Of a stretch of 64,000 nucleotides of DNA, positions 12,801 to 23,865 are shown one piece after another. The notes under the pieces were generated by a model, which made no database searches, was not told where the DNA came from, and worked only from the letters and a program-made list of their open reading frames with translations. Origin of the DNA: Beta vulgaris subsp. vulgaris (lineage: Eukaryota; Streptophyta; Magnoliopsida; Caryophyllales; Amaranthaceae). The stretch covers positions 37,980,545-38,044,544 of the forward strand of contig NC_079205.1 in assembly GCF_026745355.1 (NCBI RefSeq). Direction: 5' to 3'. Position numbers and translations under genes: made by a program. Within the stretch, counting starts at the first letter, position 1; the number at the start of each line of letters is the position of its first letter.

Positions 12801-15800
12801 AGATATTGTCACCGCTTGGTATATAAGGCTGTTGTGCAATTATGGAATCTTTGAAAAAGATATGTTGTTAATTGAAAAAGAAATGAGGAAGTACTTTGAG
12901 ATGTCTTGGTAACCTTGAGCCTCGTGTGTACTATAGTTTTTGTTTATGGTAAAAAACTAGGATATTATATTTCGGGAATCGTCTCGAGCTGTACCACCGT
13001 CTATTTCGAGCGAGCCTCGTTTAGTCAGCTATAATCCTGCAAAATAAGGAAACCTCCCCTAGGGGGTTCCCCGGGAACGCCCCTCGGATGCTCAAGTAAG
13101 CCCCATGAGGCTGGTGAGGCCAAGGAACTCGAGGGATGGTACCTTATCGAGATGAACTGGGGGCTAGTGAGCCCCATGAGCCTCGAGGGGCGTCTTGTAC
13201 CTCGTTCGAGATGTTTCGAGCGCCAATTAGCCCCGTGTATCTCGAGGGGTATTTTGGACCACGCTCGAGATGTCTTAGGGATAATGGGCCTCATGCATCT
13301 CGACGACCATTTTGGACCTCGTTCGAAATGTCTCAGGGGATAATGAGCCCCATGTATCTCGAGGGGCATTTTGGACCTCTCTCGAGATGTCTCAGGGGCC
13401 AATGAGTCCCATGTGTCTCGAGGGGCATTTTGGACCTCACTCGAGATGTCTCAGGGGATAATGAGTCCCATGTATCTCGAGGGGTATTTTAAACCTCGCT
13501 TGAGATGTCTCAGGGGATACTGCGCCCCATGTACCTCGAGGGGCATTGTCTAGGGGTATAATGAGCCCCATGTATCTCGAGGGGTGTAGGGACACTGTAA
13601 CACTTGATGGGTGTCGACTCAAGTAGTTGTGGCGACTTGGAGTATAATTCACTCAATCTGGGTGAATTGCCTAAGTGTAGGTCTTTCTGGGGTCTGGTGA
13701 GCCCCGTGTATCTCAAGGGGTATCTTCGACCTCGCTCGAGGTGTTCAGGGTCTGGTGAACCCTGTGTACCTCGAGGGGTGTCTTCGACCTCGTTAGCGGT
13801 CTTTAGGTCTTGGTGAGCCCCATGTATCTCGAAGGGCTTTTTGGACTTCGCTCGAGGTGCTCAGGGTCTGGTGAGCCCCGTGTACCTCGAGGGGCGTCTT
13901 CAACATCGCTCGAGGTCTTTAGGGTCTGGTGAGCCCCGTGTACCTCGAGGGGTGTCTTTTGACTCGCTTGAGGTCTTCAGGGCTTGGTGAGCCCCATGTA
14001 CCTTGAGGGGCGGCTTTTGACTGCGCTCGAGGTGTTTAGGGTCTGGTAAGTCCCGTGTACCTCGAGGGGTCTCTTCGACCTCGCTCGAGGTCTTGAGGGT
14101 TTGGTAAGCCCCGTGTACCTCAAGAGGTGTATTGTGACCTCGCTCGAGGTCTTCAGGGCTTGGTGATCCCCATGTACCTCGAGGGGTGTCTTTAACCTCG
14201 CTCGAGGTCTTCAGGGCTTGGTGATTCACATGTACCTCAAGGGGTGTCTTGGACCTCGCTCGAGCTGTTCAGGGCTTGGTGAGCCTCGTGTACCTCAAGG
14301 GGTGTCTTTTAACCTCGCTTGAGGTCTTTAGGGTCTGGTGAGCCCCGTGTACCTCGAGGGGTGTCTTTTAACCTCGCTCGAGGTCTTCAGGGCTTGGTGA
14401 TTCACATGTACCTCGAGGGGTGTCTTGGACCTCGCTCGAGCAGTGCAGGGTCTGGTGAGCCCCGTGTACCTCGAGGTGTGTCTTTGACCTCGGTCGACGT
14501 CTTCAGGGTCTGGTGAGCCCCGTGTACCTTGAGAGGTGTATTTTGACCTCGCTCAAGGTCTTCAGGGCTGGGTGAGCCCTATGTACCTCGAGGGGCGTCT
14601 TTTGACCTCGTTCGAGGTATTCAAAGTCTAGTGAGCCCCGTGTACCTCGAGGGGTGTGTTCGACTTCACTCGAGGTCTTCAGATCTGGAGAGCCCCATGT
14701 ACCTTGAGGGGCGTCTTGGAGCAACTGCCATGATTAGGTAGACTTCCCCAACCACGACATGGAGCTAATAAGCCCCAAGATTTCGAGGAGAGTCTAATTG
14801 CCTTGTTGGAAGGGCTTTTGTACTTAGGATATATTCTTCAAATAAGATGAATACATGGTTCTTGACCTTAGCGAGGAGCTGATGGCCTAAGGGTTAGCGA
14901 GCTGTCATATTGGAGATCCTTACTTAACTTGAACGGGGCCATCTCGAGCTTTTATGAATGTTCGAAGGTTGTATGAGGACCTCTACGAACTACGTTGAGG
15001 ATGGACATATATGAGCGTTCGAAGGCCTTGATGAAAGGACCTTTGAAAACTATATTCAGTGTGGACATCCATGGGTGTTCAAAGGTCGTATGAGAGGACC
15101 TTTACGAACCACGTTGAGGATGGTCATCAATGAGTGTTCGATGGTCCTATGAGAGGACCTTTACGAACTACGTTGAGGATGGTCATCCATGAATGTTCGA
15201 AGGCCGATGAGAGGGCCTCTTCGAACTACATTTTTGCATGTTGGTTGACTTGATAGAGCGGTCGACTTCGGTCTTGTATGAATGACGGGAGCACACTTAA
15301 GTAGGTCTGACCTTTTGTTTGACGATTCCCATGAGACAGCGCCAACTGTTTCTGGTAAAAAACTAGGATATAATATTTTGAGAGTCGTCTCAAGCTTGTG
15401 CCCCCTTCTATTTCGAGCGAGCCTCGTTTGGTCAGCTATAATCCTGCAAAATAAGGAAACCTGCCCCGGGGGTTCCTCGAAAACGCTCCTCCGACGCTCA
15501 AGTCAGCAAATGAAATATCTCTATGGAGAGAGGAGGTAGTGAGAAGTTCTCAAGTGGTAGAGATTAGACACCTGAGTTATGGGGATGTGTTCCCTATTTA
15601 TAGGGAGCTGTTTAAGATGTGAACTGTGTTTATACTGTTAACAGGGGTATTTTCGTCCCTTCAGTAATTATGGGTCTGGCAAGACTATGGACTAATATGT
15701 GAGGCTTAGTTTCCGGTGAGGGTATTTTTGCCTTGTCATATATTATTGGGCTCATCATATATGGGCCCAAACAGTTTTCTTGCTTGATAACATTGTCAGA

Positions 15801-18800
15801 TTTGTTAAAATATAAGTATTTTTTTTTTATATAAGGAGAAACATATAATAAAATTAAAGGTTTACAACAATAGGAGGGTGTGCCTCCTGCGAGTCTACAG
15901 ATTCACGATCAGTAATACTTACATTCAACAATTGTTTTTTGTGCATTAGGAGTTTACTACAACAAGAGGGAGGGGAGTGCAAAAAAAAAAAAATAGTACT
16001 TCATATGATAAGATTTTGTTTAGTGTAATCCTAAATGATAAAAGATTTAGGCAATCTGACAACTGATTCCAAGAGCAAAGGAGTACTTTGTTTAAATTGC
16101 ACGTTTGAAACGTTGAGTACTCTGCATTTCCTTTGGATATGCTTAAAATATGGGTAGATGCTTACCATCCATGATTATTTTCAGGTGTCTCTAAAATTTG
16201 CTTACTTGGCTATAGGAGCTGCAGTTGCTGCATTTCTTCGTAAGCATAATGAACTCCATATCTTATGATTACTCTGTCTGTTTGTTTAGTACCTGTTTTA
16301 GCCTGACTTTTTATACTATTCACATACTTCATGTGTTTCGTTAAGTTCTTTATTAATTCCCATTGGGATGTTTCAAAAAGCTTTATTTTAAAGGGGATAT
16401 TACATTATTTGAACAAATAGAAGAAGTACGAGAGAATTTCTAAAAAGTAGGAAATAGATTTCAAAAGGTGAGTTTTTTTGGTTTATGACCACATTCGTAT
16501 AGGTGGAACTTAAAGAAACGGAGGAAGTATAACTTTGACAATAACTATACACTAATGTACGTAAATAAAAGTTGTAATGTACGATGTTAATTAGAGGTTG
16601 ATGTATATTTTCATAATAACAATTTTTATAATTCATTGCATGATTAAAGGTTTTATTGGTCAAAATAGCACATTAGATGAAATAAAATAGATATTTAGTA
16701 CTCGAAAATGGTGGACAATAGTGATAAAATTCAACTTTTCTGTTATATACGGAGTAGATTATCAATATTTCAATAGTCTTTTGTATACTTAGTGGAGTTG
16801 CTAGCTAATGAAAACAACACATTATAATGTTTCATCTGGGCAGAGGTGGCATGTTGGATGGTAACAGGAGAAAGACAAGCAGCAAGAATGAGGAACTTAT
16901 ACCTTAAAGCTATACTCAGACAAGATGTCGCCTTCTTTGACAAAGAAATAACCACAGGAGAAGTTATTGGCAGGATGTCTGGCGACACCATTCTCATACA
17001 AGATGCCATTGGAGAGAAGGTTATTCCATTAATTTTTGTTAGCAACTATGTAATCTGTACATGATTTACCACCGCATTAAAATGTTTATGGTTTCTCCTC
17101 ATCTAGGTTGGGCAATTTATTCAACTGATATCCACATTCATCGGCGGATTTGTTGTTGCATTTATCAAAGGATGGCTCCTTACATTGGTTATGTTGTCTG
17201 TCATACCCTTTCTTGTAGCTGCTGGTGCCTTTATGACCATATTCATTTCAAGGATGGCTACAAAGGGGCAAACTGCATATGCAAAGGCCGCAATTGTTGT
17301 AGAGCAAACTATAGGTTCCATCAGAACTGTGAGTTCCAATCATAGTTTCTTTGTTGCCTTATCTTTGTGTCTAAGAGAGTATTTGGTTGGATGGAAAACA
17401 TTTTCCTAGAACAGTTTGTAAATGGAGAAAAGTAGACCTCTCTAATCTTACTTTCTTTTCTCTCCTCCCATCTATCCTCTTCTGTTACTGTTTTCCTTGC
17501 AAACTTACCAAGCACAACCTAAGTGATGACGGATATAAAGAGTCTATTAACTTTTCCTTCAGGTGGCATCATTTACGGGAGAGAAACAAGCAATTGCAAA
17601 GTTTAATAAAGCAATTTTAGGTGCCTATAAAGCTGGTATTCATGAAGGAGTAACTTCAGGAGTTGGATTAGGTGTAATGACTTTTGTTATCTTTAGCAGC
17701 TACGCCTTAGCCATTTGGTTTGGCTCAAGGATGATTCTCCGAGGGCATTATACTGGTGGCACCGTCATTAATGTCATTGTTGGCGTCATCATTGGTTCTA
17801 TGTGAGTCCACTTTATGAATTCTTTCATGTCTTAACTCACATGTCATGTGAATGACAAGACAGCAAGAAATGAATTAGATAGAATCATGTTATTAATAGA
17901 AAGATCGAAAAGCTAAATGGAGATCTTATTCTCAAATTCCCATGTTGCATAGTCACATGTATGCTGGAAATGATCATCCAAATAGCCTCAGTCTTATTTG
18001 TATGGTGCTCTAAACGGAGATGACATTTCTACATCAACCATCATATGTTAAACTATTCAGAGTAGCATATTTGAACATTTTTTTCATTGTATCAAACAAG
18101 TTTGGTTTTATTGATGTAGGTCACTAGGGCAAGCATCTCCCAGCATGACTGCATTTGCAGCAGGGCAAGCGGCAGCATACAAAATGTTTGAGACCATCAA
18201 TAGAAAACCAGAGATCGATCCTTTCGATCCAAATGGAAAAGAACTAGATGACATTCATGGAGACATTGAATTAAGAGATGTTTTTTTTAGTTACCCAACA
18301 AGACTTGATGAACAAATCTTTAGTGGATTTTCTCTAAGCATTTCAAGTGGCACAACTGCAGCTCTGGTTGGACAAAGTGGGAGTGGTAAATCGACAGTTA
18401 TTAGTCTTATAGAGAGATTTTATGATCCACAGGCTGGTGAGGTTTTGATTGATGGAATCAATATAAAAGAATTTCAACTAAGATGGATTAGGCAAAAGAT
18501 TGGGTTGGTTAGTCAAGAGCCTGTACTGTTTGGTTCATCAATAAAAGACAACATTGCATATGGAAAAGATGGTGCCACAATTGAGGAGATAAAAGCAGCA
18601 GCTGAGCTTGCAAATGCAGCTAAGTTTATTGATAAGTTGCCTCAGGTTCTACCTTTTTCTACAATTCTTTTCCATTTCTACTAATGGTTACTCCATCAGT
18701 CCCTAATCATTTTATTTGGTTCTTCGTGGTTCCAAGACACATGTTTGACCATTAATATAGTTATTTATATATTAATACGTTAAAAATGTTGAATTTTAAC

Positions 18801-21800
18801 AAAAACTACACATTAGGATGAATCTTACAAGTTTCCTGATACTACTGTTATTCCTATTATATATGTAGTAATTTACCATCATAATTGGTGAACATTGGCA
18901 ATTTGACTCCAAAAGATAGAGCAAACAATTAGGGACGGAAGAAGTATTGCTATCAAGTAAACATATTAGTGTCATATTCATTACTCGGGGTGACCAAAAG
19001 AAAGCTAACTGCAGGGACTTGATACATTGGTTGGTGAGCATGGAACCCAACTGTCTGGAGGACAGAAGCAGCGGGTGGCCATAGCAAGGGCCATTCTGAA
19101 AGATCCACGGATCTTGCTTTTGGATGAAGCTACAAGTGCACTTGATGCAGAATCTGAGAAGATTGTTCAAGAAGCATTAGACAGGATAATGGTAAATCGA
19201 ACCACAGTTATTGTTGCCCATCGTTTGAGTACAGTAAGGAATGCGAATATGATTGCAGTCATTCATCAAGGAAAGGTGGTTGAGCAAGGCAAGCTTCTTG
19301 TTTATCAATACAATATATAGTACTTCATATCGTTTTGTTCTTGTTCAAACATGAATTTCGGATGATATTAAGATATATAAATATGTAGCGTTAATAGTAG
19401 AAGCTGCCTTGACACTATCCTTACAATTCTGCAAATAAATTAGGTTTACACTCTGAATTACTCAAAGATCCTGAAGGAGCATACTCTCAACTTATACATC
19501 TGCAAGAAATAAGAAAAGAGTCTGGAGAAGCTAAAGATGCTAGAGAAATTAGGAGCCAATTGAGTCTAAGAAGATCATCCTTAAGATCATCAAGCCAGGG
19601 ATCCTCAGGGAGGATTAGCAGCGCTCGTGACTCATTCAAAGCAGTAGCTGGACTACTAACAGCGGACCCTTTAGAAAGCATCACTCCATTACCTGCTGCT
19701 GAAGAACAATCACAAGTTTCAATCAAGCGTCTTGCCTCTCTTAACAAACCTGAAACTCCAATACTTGTGCTTGGATGCATATCTGCAGTGGCAAGTGGTG
19801 CAATCTTTCCCGTATTCAGTATAATTTTTGCCAGTGCAATTGAAATGTTTTACAAGCCCGCTCATATTTTGAGACAGGATTCAAGGTTTTGGGCCTTAAT
19901 GTTTGTAGTGATAGGATTTGCAGCACTGATATCTTATCCCGCTAGAAGCTACTTCTTTGCTTTAGCTGGCTGCAAGTTGATCAGAAGGGTCAGAACAATA
20001 TGCTTTGAGAAAGTACTCCACATGGAGATTGGATGGTTTGATGAGCCTGACAACTCAAGTGGTGCCATTGGTGCACGGCTATCTGCTGATGCTGCTAGTG
20101 TACGTGCTTTAGTTGGAGACACCTTGGGTTTGCTCATCCAAAATATATCATCTGCAATAACTGGTTTGCTGATTGCTTTCCTTGCAAACTGGATTTTAGC
20201 ATTCATTGTCCTAGTATTAATCCCGCTGGTAGGACTCAGTGGTTATATCCAAATAAAGTTCATGCAAGGTTTTAGTGAAGATGCTAAGGTATATAATTCT
20301 TTTTATGCCAAATTAAACATCATCTTTTTTATCGCTAACAGCCCATTGGTAGCTGACAATAGGTAGTGGTAATGGTAAATTGGTAATGTATTTATATGTA
20401 ATTTTCTAAAAATAAATAAAAAAAAAAGTCTGAAGCTAATGCCTAATTGCCTATTGGTGTTGGAACTTCATTTCCATTCTCCAACAGACATTTCTCATAA
20501 GTTCCCAATGCAGTTCAATACTAACTATAAAGCAGTATTGGATGGTAATTAAAATTTAGGAAGATTAGAGGTATTGGTTGATGGACATGCATTACCCTGA
20601 ATATCGAGATGAGACTTCTTTCAGATAATCCAGCTATAAGTTTATAACCATTTATTATCTCCTACCAAACTGGCAGTAAGGGCTTAGACTGTTGAATGAA
20701 ATTTCTTCTTCAATTACTTGTTCTGTTTTTACAGAAGAAGTATGAGGAAGCTAGTCAAGTAGCTAATGATGCTGTTGGGAGTATAAGAACAGTTGCTTCT
20801 TTCTGTGCTGAGGAAAAGATAATGAGACTATATGAGAAGAGATGTGAAGGCCCTATTATTGCCGGTACAAAGCGAGGACTGGTTAGTGGAGCAGGGTTTG
20901 GCTTAGGCTTTGCTTTCCTCTTTGGTGTATATGGCATTAGTTTCTATGCAGGAGCCCGACTTGTTGGTGCAGGACAAACAACTTTCAGTGATGTATTTAA
21001 GGTAATTCAAAGCAGTAATATACCCAATCCGGGGTGAGTATATATGTGACATATTTTGGTTACTGCTACAGGTTTTCTTTGCACTAGCCATGGCAGCAGT
21101 AGGAATATCACAAACAAGCTCCTTGGCTCCGGATACTAGCAAAGCCAAGAGTGCCACTGCTTCTGTATTCGCAATTCTTGATCGTAAGTCTAAGGTTAAC
21201 CCAAGTGATGAATCTGGGATGACATTAGAACATGTCAAGGGTGAAATTGAACTTCGACATGTGAACTTTACATATCCTACTAGACCCAACGTTCAAATTT
21301 TTCAGGACTTTTGCTTGACAATTCATGCTGGAAAGGTGATTCTTTACAAAAAAAAATACACAGTTTAAATTATAGAAGTTCAACATTTTTTAAGACCATA
21401 TTTTAACTTTTCAGACACTGGCTCTTGTTGGAGAAAGTGGGAGTGGAAAATCAACTGTGATTTCCCTGTTGCAAAGATTCTATGATCCAGATTCAGGTTG
21501 TATTACTCTAGATAGGACTGAAATACAGCAGCTACAGTTGAAATGGTTAAGGCAACAAATGGGACTTGTAAGCCAAGAGCCTGTTCTTTTCAATGACACG
21601 ATACGTGCTAACATCGCATATGGAAAGGCTGGCAACGCCACCGAGGATGAAATAATAGCTTCTGCAAAGCTTGCAAATGCTCACAATTTCATCTCTAGCT
21701 TGCAACAGGTAGGGATGTCTCTCACTATATCTTCCTAGTAGATTTAACTCTACATATTGTTTGTTTTTGTTTCGATATGGAAAAAGTTTAACGGAGAAAT

Positions 21801-22285
21801 CTTAGCAAGTGAATCAGATGGAGGAATTGTTCACCTGCCAAATGTTCACAGTTCACTAGTGAATGGTTCTCCATGAACTTCACTCCTTTAGCATACACAA
21901 AAATCAAGTTCTAATATGGAAAATATTGTAGGGCTATGATACAGTTGTAGGTGAAAGAGGAGTTCAGTTATCAGGTGGACAAAAACAACGAGTTGCAATT
22001 GCTCGGGCTATAGTAAAGGACCCCAGAATACTACTGTTGGATGAAGCTACAAGTGCGCTCGATGCTGAATCCGAGAAAGTTGTACAAGACGCATTGGATC
22101 AAGTCATAGTGAATCGCACTACAATTGTTGTTGCTCATAGGCTATCCACCATAAAGAATGCTGATATGATTGCAGTGGTTAAAAATGGGGGTGTTGCAGA
22201 GAAAGGAAAGCATGAAACTCTAATGCATATCAAGGATGGAATTTATGCTTCCTTGGTGGCGCTTCACATTAGTGCATCCTCCTAG
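9829..22285 (+). CDS. ABCB: ABC transporter B family full transporter (P-glycoprotein/MDR type, ABCB4/11/21-like)
   Basis: ATP-driven membrane exporter with two TMD-NBD halves; the plant relatives it resembles move auxin or secondary metabolites at the plasma membrane, but the substrate here is unknown. Exons: 9829-10116, 16185-16239, 16844-17019, 17107-17328, 17563-17801, 18120-18645, 19015-19288, 19444-20288, 20735-21001, 21072-21335, 21415-21708, 21932-22285. They total 3804 bp, in phase at every junction: 1267 residues and TAG, normal for the family. NBD1 has Walker [10 protein letters not shown] (exon 6), [20 protein letters not shown] and VAHRLST (exon 7). NBD2 has GESGSGKST (exon 11) and the same downstream motifs in exon 12. 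The linker in exon 8 is Ser/Arg-rich ([15 protein letters not shown]). Start: ATG 9829, or 9832 in the same frame. Introns are GT-AG except intron 7 (GC-AG). Two retrotransposons lie in intron 1. The exact ABCB number is not assignable by eye. Confidence 0.95.
10372..12778 (-). mobile_element. Deletion-derivative Copia retrotransposon in ABCB intron 1
   Basis: LTRs lie at 12642..12778 (5' LTR on -, TGTTGAATTATTG…GTCCTAACA) and at about 10372..10497 (3' LTR, TGTTAAATTATGG…). The 5-bp target duplication AGTAT flanks the element exactly (10367..10371 and 12779..12783). Next to the 5' LTR, reading on -, is TGGTATCCAGAGCC, a primer-binding site for initiator tRNA-Met. Coding remnants in order: gag 12334..12032 ([17 protein letters not shown]), a linker with [20 protein letters not shown] (11905..11582), GAG-pre-integrase 11354..10968 ([13 protein letters not shown]) and an integrase start 11010..10699 ([20 protein letters not shown]). 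RT and RNase H are missing: integrase runs almost directly into the 3' LTR. It lies antisense to ABCB and must be spliced out with the intron. Confidence 0.92.
13095..14720. repeat. Minisatellite, about 58-59 bp unit, roughly 27 copies
   Basis: Tandem units of the form GTGAGCCCCGTGTACCTCGA followed by GGGGTGTCTT…CCTCGCTCGAGGTCTTCAGGG. Starts fall every 58 or 59 bases, for example near 13872, 13930, 13988, 14338, 14455 and 14513. The first block (13103..13590) is a distinct subtype (GAGATGTCTCAGGGGATAAT). About 13590..13690 is a non-repeat spacer between the two blocks. The array is much more GC-rich than the surrounding intron and rich in CTCGAG. Long ORFs on both strands arise from the repeat and should not be taken as genes. 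Confidence 0.9.
14935..15232. repeat. Second minisatellite, about 59-60 bp unit, about 5 copies
   Basis: Units contain GTTGAGGATGGTCATCAATG, a GTTCGAAGG-type segment and GAGAGGACCTTTACGAAC, starting near 14993, 15055, 15113 and 15173. The sequence differs from the larger array to its left but has the same period. It lies in the same retrotransposon, close to the primer-binding site. Confidence 0.8.
18691..18944. mobile_element. Stowaway-type MITE in ABCB intron 6
   Basis: 254 bp flanked by TA on both sides (18689..18690 and 18945..18946). The left end is CTCCATCAGTCCCTAATCA and the right end, reverse-complemented, is CTTCTTCCGTCCCTAATTG. Imperfect terminal inverted repeats of this CTCC.TC.GTCCC type with a TA duplication are characteristic of Tc1/mariner-derived Stowaway MITEs. 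No coding capacity. Confidence 0.8.
19289..19443 (+). other. ABCB intron 7, non-canonical GC-AG
   Basis: Exon 7 ends …GAGCAAG at 19288 and the next bases are GCAAGC; the acceptor is AAATTAG at 19443. Joining them gives GAG CAA GGT TTA CAC TCT, which restores the family-conserved EQG.HSELLKD reading and keeps frame. No GT donor gives this product. AG|GCAAG fits the known GC-AG donor consensus. Confidence 0.85.
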
Positions 22286-23640
22286 TCCCATTGCCTCCAA
22301 TTGCAAATGCTTTCCTCTGTTTTAGATAGTGTTGTTCTTGTAAATCAATGAAGAAAACAGAAAAGTATGTTAAATTTGATTCTTATGGAGAAATTTATGT
22401 TCTTGTGAAAGTCATGTAAATTTTAACGACAAAGCTCCAATTATAAGTAGATTAATAAACATGTTATAGCAATAAACAAGCAAAAATTCACCACAAATGT
22501 TAAATTCTTCAATTGTAATTTAATTATGACCACCAACATGATTCTTAACCACAATAATTATGGAATTCAACAACTATTGAAGTATAACTAGTGTGTTTCT
22601 TGCGATGCCCCGAGTTGTTTTATTTCGTAAATTTTTGTCTTGTGAGAAAAAAAAATTGACGTTATAAAAAAATACAAGAAATTGGAGTAAGATTTTATGT
22701 CTATAGTAGTCAATTATCATTATCATTAATGTATCTGGTATCTAACTACTTGTGTAAGTCTCTTAATAAGATATAACTAGTTTTTTTGCCCAGACGATGC
22801 CTCGGGTCAGTTACAGTAAACAAATATGTTATTATTTTCAAATTTCATAATTTATTTTGTTGCTTTTCGTATATTTGTCCATTAAGAAATTGAAAAATTC
22901 ATGTCACGACGTGATAAGTAAAGAAAATTGAAAGGTTTGAGTTTGAAAACAATGCCTTAATGGTCTGTTTTGATAATAGCATTTCAATTCAAATGATGGA
23001 ATTGGTCCAAATATTGTGTTTGGATAATCTAAGTATTTGGATTTGTATTTGCTCCTATTTCATGCCTTTAAAAATACAAGCTCATTTTTTAGGATTTGAA
23101 ATCCCTTTTCAAATCCACATATTTGAAATCTAGCCACACCATCTCTTCACCCTGTCAATCTTTCATTATTTCTATTTTATTTCCCCTTTCTCTCCTAGTC
23201 CAAGATCACCATTAAAGCTCTAGTAAGCTTTGACTTGTAGCTAAAAATTACTGATGAATTGAAGATGGCGATGAAACAGATTAAAAGGAGAAGGAAATCA
23301 GTAGATGAGAAATTTTATTTTTGTTTACAAAGATAGAAAAATTGAAAGTTGCAAGATTCTTCTTTTGTTGGGATAGATAATCAATTGATTAGAGAGAGAA
23401 AAAAAATTATTTTTTGGGAAAGTGGAAGGAGGAAAGAACTCAATGAAATATAGGAGCTAAGGAGGAGAGAGATGACAAAAAGTGTGGTTTTTTTTCATTT
23501 TTTATGAAATGATGAATTTAAAATTATTGTTTTTCCCAAATAGAAGATTAAGATTTGAATGTGAGGATTTGAAATTAATTATTTAAAATTAAGCATTTGA
23601 AATTAATTTACACTACCTAAATGGAATTGTGATAAGAGAA
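22286..23640. other. ABCB 3' flank and AT-rich intergenic DNA with a minus-strand Helitron 3' end
   Basis: The first 100-150 bases should be ABCB 3' UTR (AT-rich, no strong single poly(A) signal chosen). At 22777..22807, read on -, is CCCGAGGCATCGTCTGGG, then AAAAAAACTAG followed by T. That is an imperfect hairpin plus CTAG|T, the form of a Helitron 3' terminus. From about 22970 to 23630 several loosely inverted ATTTGAAAT-type segments suggest an old MITE-like repeat without definable ends. No gene seen. Confidence 0.45.
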
Positions 23641-23729
23641 TATGACATCAATATTTTCTTATAACTTACATAATAAGAGTGTTAGAGATGTATATACTTG
23701 TTTAAGTCTTTTTAGTTAATTATAATTAT

Positions 23730-23865
23730 TACAAGACTTCATCATGTTTTATTTGAAACATTAGACAACAAAGTCATAATGTATTGATGGTTAAGCTTTT
23801 ACTTTCATTTCAAAGGTCATGTGTTCGATACCTTGCACTTACACATTTTTTAGTTAATTATCTTT
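23730..23865 (+). repeat. tRNA-promoter-like dispersed repeat, copy 1
   Basis: Contains TGATGGTTAAGC (A-box-like) and GTCATGTGTTCGATACC (B-box-like), spaced as in tRNA-derived repeats. A close copy lies at 35165..35300 (ATTAATGGTTAACC … GTCATGTATTCGATACC), with shorter relatives at 34972..35040. The 35 kb copies lie inside minus-strand Helitron ends, so this may be a Helitron piece rather than a SINE. Confidence 0.5.

Larger units (their letters stand above)
12941..15773 (-). mobile_element. LTR retrotransposon deletion derivative carrying minisatellites, in ABCB intron 1
   Basis: Flanked by the 5-bp duplication GTTTT (12936..12940 and 15774..15778). The right LTR is 15347..15773 (427 bp, TGTTTCTGG…GGGCCCAAACA). 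The left copy starts TGTTTATGGTAAAAAACTAGG at 12941 and matches the right LTR for only about 155 bp, to about 13094, where tandem repeats begin abruptly. Just outside the right LTR, read on -, is TTGGCGCTGTCTCATGGGAA, which resembles the primer-binding sites after plant gypsy LTRs; this sets the minus orientation. The rest of the 3' LTR, its polypurine tract and any gag-pol are absent, so one deletion probably joined the interior array to the LTR. No coding domain is visible; ORFs here are repeat artefacts. Superfamily assignment (Ty3/gypsy) is inference from the primer site. Confidence 0.85.

Noticed and set aside
13095..14720. CRISPR-like array
   Set aside because: Units are contiguous and similar over their whole length, with no unique spacers, in a plant nuclear intron.
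13025..14724. Overlapping ORFs of 60-125 codons on both strands with repeated [18 protein letters not shown] peptides
   Set aside because: They are translations of the 58-59 bp minisatellite; the unit is not a multiple of three throughout and no start, splice or domain signal supports a gene.
16268..16528. Stowaway MITE in ABCB intron 2
   Set aside because: The right side has ACGGAGGAAGTA but the left side matches poorly (TACTCTGTCTG); boundaries and inverted repeats are not convincing.
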